Part shown: one piece after another, positions 42,846 to 50,926 of the stretch | How the letters are laid out: every line of letters begins with the position of its first letter | How positions within the stretch are numbered: position 1 is the stretch's first letter | Source of the DNA: an uncultured Corynebacterium sp. | GTDB lineage: Bacteria > Actinomycetota > Actinomycetes > Mycobacteriales > Mycobacteriaceae | DNA: 64,000 nt | Assembly: GCF_943914615.1 (NCBI RefSeq) | Contig: NZ_CALUCS010000001.1 | Span: 1-64,000, forward strand | Reading direction: 5' to 3' | The notes under the pieces: model-generated | Databases searched by the model: none | The model's input: only the letters and a program-made list of their open reading frames with translations | What the model was told of the DNA's origin: nothing | Translations under genes and position numbers: made by a program

Positions 42846-44786
42846 ATGGCTAAAAGAAGCTCGCTGTTATTCGCGATTGCGCTGATCGCAGCACTGGTGA
42901 CAATCGTCGTACCACCGGCACAGGAAGCTCAGGCGGAGGATGAGGAGGGTAAGAACATCCCGCCGACGATGCTGATTTTGGATGCCTCCGGGTCGATGAA
43001 AACCCCGGACGCCGACGGGCAGACGCGCATGGCTGCCGCGAAGGATGCGGCGCAGATGTTTTCTGTGGCCGTGCCCAGCGACGCAGAGTTGGGATTCATG
43101 GTCTACGGAACGGATGTCGGTAACTCGCCGGAAGAACGCGACGCCGGCTGTAAGGACGTAAAAACCCTGCTGCCAGTGGAAAAGGGGAACGTATCCAAGA
43201 TTCCCGCAGAAGTCGGCAAAGTGGAGGCTTCTGGCCACACACCGATGGGTCCAGCTTTGAGGCAAGCTGCCGAGGAGCTGCCGAAGGACGGCGAGCGCTC
43301 GATCGTGCTGGTATCCGACGGTGAGGACACCTGCGCCCCACCACCAGTGTGCGAGGTGGCCAAGGACCTGAAGAAGGAAGGCATCGACCTCACCATCAAT
43401 ACAGTTGGTTTCCTGGTGGATTCCAAGGCCCGCAAGGAGCTGGAGTGTATCGCCGAGGCAGGCGGCGGCGAGTACATGGATGCCAAGGACACCGTGAGTT
43501 TGGCTGATTCCATGAAGCGGCTGACTACCCGCACGGCCCAGACGGCTGAGACGGAAGCGGAGGAGATCAGTGGAGGAGATGATTACTCATCGGCGGCTAA
43601 GGTGCCGGCGGATGTGGAGACGTTCTCCACGAAACTGCGCGAAAAGTCCGGTGGGGACCGGGCGGACGAGGACGGCGCCGAGTACTTCAGCACCCCCATC
43701 GCCGAAGGCGAGCGCCTGGCACTCAGCGCGGCCACGATGCCGCCGCCCTCTCAAGGTGATGGGTTGGGGAAGTCCAACTTCGCACTCAAGCTGGACGTAG
43801 AGGAATCAAACTGCTTCCTAGACAGCAGTGGAGACACCGGGATCATCGATTCCAATGGGCCGTTCTTCTCGTCCTACACAACGAAGCGAGCAGGTGAAGA
43901 CTGCCCAGCAGGTGACTTCAAGTTCAAGGTAGTGCGCAAGAGTGGCCCGTACGAGGGGCAGGAGATCCCCGCGGAGGTCACCATCAAGCGCTTCGCGAAC
44001 GAAGACCTCAATGGTGTTCCGGAGCCTTTCGAAGAAGAAAGCTACTCCCGTGAGGATTCCCCGCAAGCTGCCGAAGATGTGGAGACGGTGAAGCCGGGGG
44101 CGTGGTTCCACGACGCCACGGAGCTCAAGGCGGACGGCAAGTCTACGGTGAGAGCCGACATTGTGCCGGGTGAAACGCACGTGTTCAAGATCAACGCTGA
44201 GTATGGGCAGAAGCTGCGGGGTGGGATGAAGCTGGTCACTGCCCCTGACAAGGAGCTGGCGCGCATCTCTGAATTGCAGGTACGGACCCTGAACTCTGCA
44301 CGACAAGCAGCTTCTTCGCAGGAAAGTAAAGCCGTCAATCCGGCCACCGAGGGCCAGTCCGTAGCATTCGGTCACGCTGCCAGGCTGAACTATCGCAACA
44401 TGGTGGGCGATGGTGAGGAACAACCCGGCGATGTTGCGGCGCGGAAATCTTGGTTGGATGGGAACCAGTACATCGTGGTTTTCTTCAACAACAGCTGGGG
44501 CGGCGGCGAGCACAGGGATCTTTCAGAGGAGAAGAACGAGGCCGCCACCTATGAGCTCACCACAGAGCTCACGGGGGAGAAGATCCCCGGCCCGAAGTTT
44601 ACGGAGGCCTCGCATCCGCAGGACGAGGAAAGTGAAGACAACTCTAAGCAGGCCGAGGAATCCGAGGAAAAGGACAGCGAGGAGTCCGATTCGAGCAGCA
44701 ACCTGATCTGGTACAGCGTTGTCGTGGGAATGCTGCTTGCACTGGGCGGTGGCGGTGTGGCCCTCGCCTACAGCCGCAAGCGCTAG
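42846..44786 (+). CDS. Surface-anchored von Willebrand factor A protein
   Basis: A 646-residue exported protein. The signal peptide ends near AQAEDEEG. The VWA domain (about residues 38-225) has the metal-ion adhesion motif DASGSM and the SDGEDT Asp. A mid-part of unknown fold follows, then an acidic Ser/Glu/Asp linker (about 595-622) and a C-terminal membrane anchor (LIWYSVVVGMLLALGGGGVA) with SRKR stop-transfer. No sortase motif is seen. It stands alone between alsD and a bidirectional terminator. Role unknown; VWA domains mediate protein or substrate binding. Confidence 0.87.
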   Translation: MAKRSSLLFAIALIAALVTIVVPPAQEAQAEDEEGKNIPPTMLILDASGSMKTPDADGQTRMAAAKDAAQMFSVAVPSDAELGFMVYGTDVGNSPEERDAGCKDVKTLLPVEKGNVSKIPAEVGKVEASGHTPMGPALRQAAEELPKDGERSIVLVSDGEDTCAPPPVCEVAKDLKKEGIDLTINTVGFLVDSKARKELECIAEAGGGEYMDAKDTVSLADSMKRLTTRTAQTAETEAEEISGGDDYSSAAKVPADVETFSTKLREKSGGDRADEDGAEYFSTPIAEGERLALSAATMPPPSQGDGLGKSNFALKLDVEESNCFLDSSGDTGIIDSNGPFFSSYTTKRAGEDCPAGDFKFKVVRKSGPYEGQEIPAEVTIKRFANEDLNGVPEPFEEESYSREDSPQAAEDVETVKPGAWFHDATELKADGKSTVRADIVPGETHVFKINAEYGQKLRGGMKLVTAPDKELARISELQVRTLNSARQAASSQESKAVNPATEGQSVAFGHAARLNYRNMVGDGEEQPGDVAARKSWLDGNQYIVVFFNNSWGGGEHRDLSEEKNEAATYELTTELTGEKIPGPKFTEASHPQDEESEDNSKQAEESEEKDSEESDSSSNLIWYSVVVGMLLALGGGGVALAYSRKR

Positions 44787-44818
44787 GCACTGAGCCCCCT
44801 ACCCACGCATAAACTAAG

Positions 44819-44864
44819 CCCCCAACTCCAGCGGAGGTAATCCGCAAAGGGAGTTAGGGGTTTT
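44819..44864. terminator. Bidirectional terminator
   Basis: CCCCCAACTCC pairs with GGAGTTAGGGG (one bulge), followed by TTTT on the plus strand; in the minus direction GCTTAGTTT follows. It serves the convergent VWA and fadB genes. Confidence 0.8.
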
Positions 44865-44922
44865 AAGCGTTCTCGCCCTGGGGGACGCCCTTTGGGGCGA
44901 TGCCCTGGGGAGGGAAGAAGAA

Positions 44923-47250
44923 CTACTTCTTCAGGGACTCCAGCGGAGTGAAGCGCTCGCCGTACTTAGCGGCCAGCTCCTCAGCGCGGGCAACGAAGCC
45001 TGCAACGCCGCGGGTCGGGTAGTCGCCACCGTCGCGGTCCGCAACCTTGCCCTCCGGCAGGGTAGCGGCGGCCGGGCGGTCGTAGTTCTTAATGTACTGG
45101 CGGGTACCGCCGGTCCAGGCCGGGAAGCCGATGCCCATGATGGAGCCGATATTGGCATCCGCATCAGAGGTCAGCACGCCCTCGTCGATGCACTTCTGGG
45201 TCTCCAGAGCCTCGGCGAACAGCGGGCGCTCCACCAGGTCGATGAAGGCCGGTGCGTCAGCCGGAACGTTGGAGCCAGCAGCCACGCCGCTCGAGTCAGC
45301 GGCAGCCTTCTGGGCTGCGCCGGAGGCGGCCGAGTCCAGGCCGGTGCCTGCAACGGTGGACTCGCCGTCGGCGACCTTCACCTTGCCGGCGCCCAGCTCG
45401 TCCCACAGGCCGCGCCACAGGCCGGTGCGGCGGCCTTCCTCGTTGTACTCGTAGAAGCCCTTGCCCTCGAGCTTGCCCGGGCGGTCGTACTCGTCCAGCA
45501 TCTTGTCTACGATCTCGGTCACGCCACCGTCGTCGACGGTCAGGCCAGCGGCCTCCTGGGCAGCGCGGGTCTCGGAACCGATCTTGCGGGCCAGCTTCAG
45601 GTTCAGCTCGTCCTGCAGCTGCAGTGGCGGTGCCGGGTAGCCAGCCTGGCGGCCGGCGGTCTCGATGACGGCCGGGTCGATGCCCTCCGCCAGCATGCGC
45701 ATAGCCTCGTTCAGGAAGAAGCCGATGACGCGGGAGGTGTAGAAGCCGCGGGAGTCGTTCACGACGATCGGGGTCTTGCGGATCTGGCCGGTGAAGTCCA
45801 GGGCCGCAGCCAGGGTCTCGTCGGAGGTCTCCTCGCCCTTGATGATCTCCACCAGCGGCATCTTGTCTACCGGGGAGAAGAAGTGGATACCGATGAAGTC
45901 CTTCGGGCGCTTCACGCCGGTAGCCAGCTCGGTGATCGGCAGGGTGGAGGTGTTGGAGCCCAGCACGCAATCCTCCGGTACGGCTGCCTCGATCTCTGCC
46001 CAGACCTTGTGCTTCAGCTCGGTGTTCTCGAACACGGCCTCGATCACGATGTCACAGTCGGACAGGTCGGAGTAGTCAACGGAAGGCTTGATGCGGTCCA
46101 GCAGTGCCTTCGACTTCTCCTCGGTGGTCTTGCCGCGCTTCAGCGCCTTGGCCTCCAGGCCCTCGGAGTAGGACTTGCCCTTCTCAGCGGCTTCCATCTT
46201 GATGTCCTTCAGCACGACCTCCATGCCAGCCTTTGCTGCCACGTAGGCGATCGCTGCGCCCATCATGCCGGCACCAACCATGCCCAGCTTCTTGAACTGC
46301 TTCTTCTCAACGTCCTTCGGGCGGGAGCCGCCACCGTTGCAGTACTGCAGGTCGAAGAAGAATGCCTGCATCATGTTCTTGGAGGTCGTGCCGGTGACCA
46401 GCTCTACGAAGTAGCGGGTCTCCACGGCCAGGGCCTCTTCGATGTTCTTCAGCTGTGCGCCCTCAACGGCGGCCTTCAGAATGGCCTTCGGTGCCGGCAT
46501 CGGTGCGCCCTTGATCTGCTTGGTCACGTTAGCCGGGAAGGAGGGCAGGAACTGCGCCAGCTTTGGGTTAGTCGGGGTGCCGCCCGGGATCTTGAAGCCC
46601 TTCTGATCCCACGGCTGGGATGCTTCCGGGTTCTCCTTGATCCACTTCTTGGCAGCGTCGATCAGCTGGTCTGCCGGGACGACCTCGTCGATCAGGCCGG
46701 TCTTCAGTGCGTCTTCTGCGCGGAACTGGCGGCCGGTGGTCAGGACCTTCATCAGTGCGTCCTGGATGCCCAGCATGCGGACCACGCGGGTCACACCGCC
46801 GCCACCCGGCAGCAGACCCAGGGTGACCTCTGGCAGGCCAACCTTCAGGCCCTTGGCGTCCGAAGCGATGCGGTGGTGCGTGGCCAGAGCGATCTCCAGG
46901 CCACCGCCGAGCGCCGCACCGTTGATGGCGGCGACGACTGGCACGCCGAGGGTCTCGATGGCGCGCAGGCCGGCCTTCATGCCGTTGATCTGCTTCGTGA
47001 TTGCTTCTGCGTCTTCCGGGGTGGACTTGATCATCGACTTGATGTCGCCGCCGGCGAAGAAGGTCTTCTTCGCGGAGGTGATGACCACACCCTTGGCCTC
47101 GCCGGATTCCACTGCGCCCTGCAGCTTCTCCACCAGCTCGGGCAGCTCGCCCTGGAAGGTGTCGTTCATGGTGTTGACCGGCTGGTTCGGGTCGTCCATG
47201 GTGATGGTTACGATGCCGTCGCCATCCTGGTCCCACTTGAACATGCTCAT
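44923..47250 (-). CDS. fadB: Fatty-acid oxidation complex alpha subunit FadB
   Basis: Bifunctional enoyl-CoA hydratase/3-hydroxyacyl-CoA dehydrogenase of beta-oxidation. The 775 residues have an N-terminal crotonase domain (AAINGAALGGGLEIALATHH, oxyanion region; LPEVTLGLLPGGGG), a Rossmann fold (GMVGAGMMGAAIAYVAAKAG, about residue 325) and the dehydrogenase HFFSPVDKMPLVEI. A ~40-residue Ala/Ser-rich insert (around 655-690) is unusual in length. AAGGAG lies 8 nt before the ATG. It is the second gene of a fadA-fadB unit. Confidence 0.95.
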   Translation of the reverse strand: MSMFKWDQDGDGIVTITMDDPNQPVNTMNDTFQGELPELVEKLQGAVESGEAKGVVITSAKKTFFAGGDIKSMIKSTPEDAEAITKQINGMKAGLRAIETLGVPVVAAINGAALGGGLEIALATHHRIASDAKGLKVGLPEVTLGLLPGGGGVTRVVRMLGIQDALMKVLTTGRQFRAEDALKTGLIDEVVPADQLIDAAKKWIKENPEASQPWDQKGFKIPGGTPTNPKLAQFLPSFPANVTKQIKGAPMPAPKAILKAAVEGAQLKNIEEALAVETRYFVELVTGTTSKNMMQAFFFDLQYCNGGGSRPKDVEKKQFKKLGMVGAGMMGAAIAYVAAKAGMEVVLKDIKMEAAEKGKSYSEGLEAKALKRGKTTEEKSKALLDRIKPSVDYSDLSDCDIVIEAVFENTELKHKVWAEIEAAVPEDCVLGSNTSTLPITELATGVKRPKDFIGIHFFSPVDKMPLVEIIKGEETSDETLAAALDFTGQIRKTPIVVNDSRGFYTSRVIGFFLNEAMRMLAEGIDPAVIETAGRQAGYPAPPLQLQDELNLKLARKIGSETRAAQEAAGLTVDDGGVTEIVDKMLDEYDRPGKLEGKGFYEYNEEGRRTGLWRGLWDELGAGKVKVADGESTVAGTGLDSAASGAAQKAAADSSGVAAGSNVPADAPAFIDLVERPLFAEALETQKCIDEGVLTSDADANIGSIMGIGFPAWTGGTRQYIKNYDRPAAATLPEGKVADRDGGDYPTRGVAGFVARAEELAAKYGERFTPLESLKK

Positions 47251-47264
47251 GTGTGATGCTCCTT

Positions 47265-47282
47265 GTTTTATTTATTGACGCC
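47265..47282 (-). repeat. Dispersed motif, variant (fadB leader)
   Basis: GGCGTCAATAAATAAAAC on the minus strand, immediately upstream of the fadB AAGGAG ribosome site. Confidence 0.65.
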
Positions 47283-47358
47283 CTCACGCTTGCGTTCGCG
47301 GGAGGTTGTCAGAGGAAAATTTGAGTGTTTCTTGTGTTTTGGTCTGCGGGAAGGTCGG

Positions 47359-48588
47359 TTAGACGCGCTCGATGATCGTGGCCACACCCATGCCGGCTGC
47401 GACACAGAGGGTGATCAGGGCGTAGCGGCCGCCGGTGCGGTGCAGCTCGTCGACGGCGGTGCCGGTGATGATCGCGCCGGTTGCACCCAGCGGGTGGCCC
47501 ATGGCGATGGCGCCACCGGAGACGTTCAGCTTCTCGTCCGGGATGTTCAGCTCGCGCTGTGCGCGCAGGACGACGGAGGAGAATGCCTCGTTGATCTCCC
47601 AGATGTCGATGTCCTCGGGCTTCAGGCCAGCCTTGGCCAGGGCGGCGCGGGAGGCCGGAGCCGGGGCGGTCAGCATGATGGTCGGCTCCACACCGGAGGT
47701 GGCGACGGAGACAACGCGGGCGCGCGGGGTCAGGTCGAAGTCCTTGCCGGCCTGCTCGGAGCCGATGGCCAGCAGGGCTGCGCCGTCGACGATGCCGGAG
47801 GAGTTACCGGCGTGGTGCAGGTGGTTGATGCGCTCCAGCTGCGGGTACTTGGTCTGCGCGACAGCGTCGAAGCCACCCTGGTCGCCGATCATGGCGAAGG
47901 CGGGCTTTAGGCCGGACAGGCCCTCGACGGTGGTGCCGGGGCGGATGGTCTCGTCGCGGTCCAGCAGGGTGATGCCGTTCTGGTCCTTCACCGGAACGAC
48001 GGTGCGGTCGAAGCGGCCCTCTTCCCATGCCTTGGATGCGCGCTCGTGGGAGCGGGCGGCGAAGGAGTCGAGGTCCTCTCGGGACAGGCCATCCAGGCTG
48101 GCGATGATGTCAGCGGAGATGCCCTGCGGGATGAAGTCGTTGTAGAAGTTGGAGGCCGGGTCCATTGCCAGGGCGCCGCCGTCGGAGCCCATCGGGACGC
48201 GGGACATGGACTCCACGCCGCCGACGAAGACCAGGTCGTCCCAGCCGGAGCGGATCTTCTGTGCGCCCAGGTTCACGGCGGTCAGGCCGGAAGCGCAGTA
48301 GCGGTTCACCTGGAGGCCGGTGGCGGTGTACGGCAGGCCGGCGTTCAGGGCGGCGGTGCGGGCGATATCCATGCCCTGGTCGCCGACGGGGGTGACACAG
48401 CCAGCGATGACGTCGCTGATGCGGTTGGGGTCGATGCCCGGGTTGCGCTCGATGATCGCCTCGATCAGGCCGGAGAGCAGGTCAACGGGCTTTGCGGTGT
48501 GCAGGGAACCGCCCGGCTTGCCCTTTCCACGGGGGGTGCGGACGGCGTCGTAAATGAATGCCTCAGGGGCGCCAGTGTTACTGGTCAT
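47359..48588 (-). CDS. fadA: Acetyl-CoA acyltransferase (3-ketoacyl-CoA thiolase) FadA
   Basis: Last step of beta-oxidation: thiolytic cleavage of 3-ketoacyl-CoA. The 409 residues have the nucleophilic Cys98 in NRYCASGLTAVN, the GHPLGATGA histidine motif, and the C-terminal CVAAGMGVATIIERV with the second Cys. fadB follows after 108 bp, forming an operon. The 5' region holds two palindromes that may be the operator. Confidence 0.95.
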   Translation of the reverse strand: MTSNTGAPEAFIYDAVRTPRGKGKPGGSLHTAKPVDLLSGLIEAIIERNPGIDPNRISDVIAGCVTPVGDQGMDIARTAALNAGLPYTATGLQVNRYCASGLTAVNLGAQKIRSGWDDLVFVGGVESMSRVPMGSDGGALAMDPASNFYNDFIPQGISADIIASLDGLSREDLDSFAARSHERASKAWEEGRFDRTVVPVKDQNGITLLDRDETIRPGTTVEGLSGLKPAFAMIGDQGGFDAVAQTKYPQLERINHLHHAGNSSGIVDGAALLAIGSEQAGKDFDLTPRARVVSVATSGVEPTIMLTAPAPASRAALAKAGLKPEDIDIWEINEAFSSVVLRAQRELNIPDEKLNVSGGAIAMGHPLGATGAIITGTAVDELHRTGGRYALITLCVAAGMGVATIIERV

Positions 48589-48651
48589 GTCAGTCCTATT
48601 TCCTATCGTTCTCGACAGTGATCCTTTAGTGCAGCGATCGGCTAGGACAGT

Positions 48652-48714
48652 GGTTCATGAACCCTGTGGTTCAGAAATCCAGCGGCTCATGATTCCAGTG
48701 ACCTAGCAGGTCAC
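48652..48714 (-). promoter_or_regulatory. Two palindromes upstream of fadA
   Basis: GGTTCATGAACC (48652-48663) is a perfect 12-bp palindrome. GTGACCT-AGC-AGGTCAC (48698-48714) has perfect 7-bp arms. Both lie in the fadA 5' region. They could be sites for a lipid-responsive repressor; the regulator is not recognised. Confidence 0.6.
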
Positions 48715-48822
48715 AGCACTAGACTTGTGTCTCACGCCACATTACCCGTTCTTCGAGGAAGTAGTTGTAGTCTTATGTCTTTTTCTTCCCCTATAAGGTG
48801 CCCCCGCTAGGTTGAGGCTGGC

Positions 48823-49671
48823 CTAGCGCTTCTGAAACACCAGCACCAGGTTGGAAACCGCGAACTCGCGGAGCCCCGGTACATGTACCATCCACCAGGC
48901 CCACCAGGGGTGATAGCGCGGGAACGCGGCCACCAACTCGGCACTTTCGCCGTGTACCTTGCGTGCATACTTCAGGCCTGCGGCTGCGGAGACGTTGAAC
49001 AGGCTCTCGCCCCAGCGATTTTTCGGTGGCTTTCCCATCTTCTTTTCGTAGCGCCGGGCGGCAAACTCGCCACCCACGTAGTGCTGCCACAGTCCGGTTT
49101 CGTGTCCGCCGAACGGGCCCAGCCACACGGTATAGCTGTAGATCATCACTCCGCCTGGCTTCGTCACCCGCAGCATCTCGTCGGCCATCCGCCACGGATC
49201 CGGCACGTGTTCGGCGACATTGGAAGAGTAGGTGATGTCGAAGGCGTCACTAAGAAAAGGTAGGTCCAGCCCCGAACCCCGCACCGAGGTCTGCAACTTA
49301 ATGCCCGCAGCAGCCATCTCGCCGACGTCGGGTTCGCAGGTGTAGTAGTCCGCGCCGGCCTTGTCGAAGGCCACGCCGAAGTAACCCGGGCCGCCGCCGA
49401 CGTCCAGGATCTTGGTGCCGTGCAGGGGCTCGCCCTGGTCTTCAGCTTGTCTAGCCTCCCACCCAGAACCCTGCCCCGCGCCGCGTACGCCCGCGTAAAT
49501 GTCGCGGATCAGCCCGACGGTGTCCTCGGCTAGGTGGCCGTAGAAGATGTCTGGGCGGGTCTGCTCGTACTTGAAGTCGCTCAGCAGGCCGAAGGAGCGG
49601 CGCAGCGTGGCGCGGCGACGGAAAACGCTCAGCGTCTGGCGCTGGCGGTCGGGGTGGTTGTTCTGGCTCAT
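48823..49671 (-). CDS. SAM-dependent methyltransferase (Rv0224c-like)
   Basis: A 282-residue class I methyltransferase; motif I is ILDVGGGPGYFGVAFD (about residue 73), followed by CEPD at the end of strand 2 and YSSNVAEHVPDP. Position next to the GT4 gene matches Rv0224c. The substrate is not known. It is divergent from the GT4 gene. An exact dispersed-motif copy runs antisense through the coding sequence just before the YSSNVAEH segment. Confidence 0.9.
   Translation of the reverse strand: MSQNNHPDRQRQTLSVFRRRATLRRSFGLLSDFKYEQTRPDIFYGHLAEDTVGLIRDIYAGVRGAGQGSGWEARQAEDQGEPLHGTKILDVGGGPGYFGVAFDKAGADYYTCEPDVGEMAAAGIKLQTSVRGSGLDLPFLSDAFDITYSSNVAEHVPDPWRMADEMLRVTKPGGVMIYSYTVWLGPFGGHETGLWQHYVGGEFAARRYEKKMGKPPKNRWGESLFNVSAAAGLKYARKVHGESAELVAAFPRYHPWWAWWMVHVPGLREFAVSNLVLVFQKR
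49243..49256 (+). repeat. Dispersed motif, exact copy (antisense in methyltransferase)
   Basis: GGCGTCACTAAGAA inside the methyltransferase gene on the opposite strand. Confidence 0.85.
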
Positions 49672-49765
49672 CGAGTGTCTATCTTTTCAGGTTGTGCTAA
49701 CTCTTTCTGCAGATTCACCAAACCCTGCAAAGTCGCAGGCGGTGGCGACTAACATAGTGTCCATC

Positions 49766-50926
49766 ATGAAAGTACTGCTTCTCTGCTGGCGCGACACAAA
49801 CCACCCCGAAGGTGGCGGCAGCGAACGTTACTTGGAGCGCGTGGGGGAGTACCTGGCCAACCAGGGTCACCAGGTGGTGTTCCGTACCGCACACTATCCC
49901 GGCTCCACACGATCGCAGCAGGTCGGCCGCAATTTCCGTTTTTCTCGTGGCGGCGGCAACCTGACGGTTTACCCGCGTGCGCTGGCCGCGATTCTGGCTG
50001 CCCGCCGAGGGCGCGGGTCGCTGGCGGATATCGGCCGCCCGGACGTTGTGGTGGATACCCAAAACGGCGTGCCTTTCTTCGCCTCCCTGGTCAGCGGTGC
50101 GCCCACGGTCGTTTTGACCCACCACTGCCACCGCGAGCAGTGGTCCGTCGCCGGCCCAATCCTCTCCCGCATCGGCTGGCTGATCGAGTCCACCATCTCG
50201 CCGTGGATCCACCGGCGCCGCCGCTGGGTCACTGTCTCCGCCCCCTCGGCCGAGGAGCTGGTGGAGCTTGGCGTGCCAGGCGGCAACATCGAGATCATTC
50301 GTAACGGCATCGATCCGGTCGCTCCTTCTTTGATTCCGGACGCCCCCAACCCCAACTCCGACCACGCCAGCGAGGAGCAGACGATCCACCTGGTGGCGCT
50401 ATCCCGACTGGTCCCCCACAAGCAGATCGAGCACGCACTGGACGCGCTGGCCGCCGTGGCGCGCACCCACCCGAATGTGCGCCTGGACGTGATCGGCGAC
50501 GGATGGTGGGCTGACCGCCTGCGCGATTATGCCCGCGAGCTGGGGATTGAGCCATTGGTGGTGTTCCACGGATTCGTGTCTGAGGAGCTTAAGCACCGCA
50601 TCCTCAACCGCGCCTCTGTGCACGTGATGCCCTCGCGCAAGGAGGGGTGGGGTCTGGCCGTGATCGAGGCGGGGCAGCACGGGGTACCGACGGTCGGCTA
50701 TGAGTCCTCCGCCGGGTTGCGCGATTCCGTCATCGACGGGGAAACCGGCCTGCTGTGTTCTTCCCCCGGTGGGCTGATGAACGCGGTCGAGTACCTGCTG
50801 GATAATCCGGAGAAGCGCCGGGAGATGGGCCGGGCCGCGAAGCGCCGAGCCGAGGAGTTTTCCTGGGATGCCACCGGCGCCGCCTGGGAGAAGCTGCTGC
50901 GCCAGGAGGTCGCGCGCGGGCGCTAA
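49766..50926 (+). CDS. GT4 glycosyltransferase (Rv0225-like)
   Basis: A 386-residue GT-B enzyme of family 4. N-terminal glycine motif HPEGGGSERYLERVG (about residue 14) and C-terminal donor-binding MPSRKEGWGLAVIEAGQHG with the EX7E-type Glu pair. No signal or membrane segment, so cytosolic. In mycobacteria and corynebacteria this gene sits with the lipomannan/lipoarabinomannan maturation genes, so a mannosyl or related transfer to a lipid carrier is plausible. ATG 49766 gives the family start MKVLLLCWRD; GTG 49757 is an alternative. Ends by 4-bp convergent overlap with the next gene. Confidence 0.88.
   Translation: MKVLLLCWRDTNHPEGGGSERYLERVGEYLANQGHQVVFRTAHYPGSTRSQQVGRNFRFSRGGGNLTVYPRALAAILAARRGRGSLADIGRPDVVVDTQNGVPFFASLVSGAPTVVLTHHCHREQWSVAGPILSRIGWLIESTISPWIHRRRRWVTVSAPSAEELVELGVPGGNIEIIRNGIDPVAPSLIPDAPNPNSDHASEEQTIHLVALSRLVPHKQIEHALDALAAVARTHPNVRLDVIGDGWWADRLRDYARELGIEPLVVFHGFVSEELKHRILNRASVHVMPSRKEGWGLAVIEAGQHGVPTVGYESSAGLRDSVIDGETGLLCSSPGGLMNAVEYLLDNPEKRREMGRAAKRRAEEFSWDATGAAWEKLLRQEVARGR

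Noticed and set aside
45883..47256. Plus-strand open frame opposite fadB
   Set aside because: Antisense shadow of a well-supported gene.
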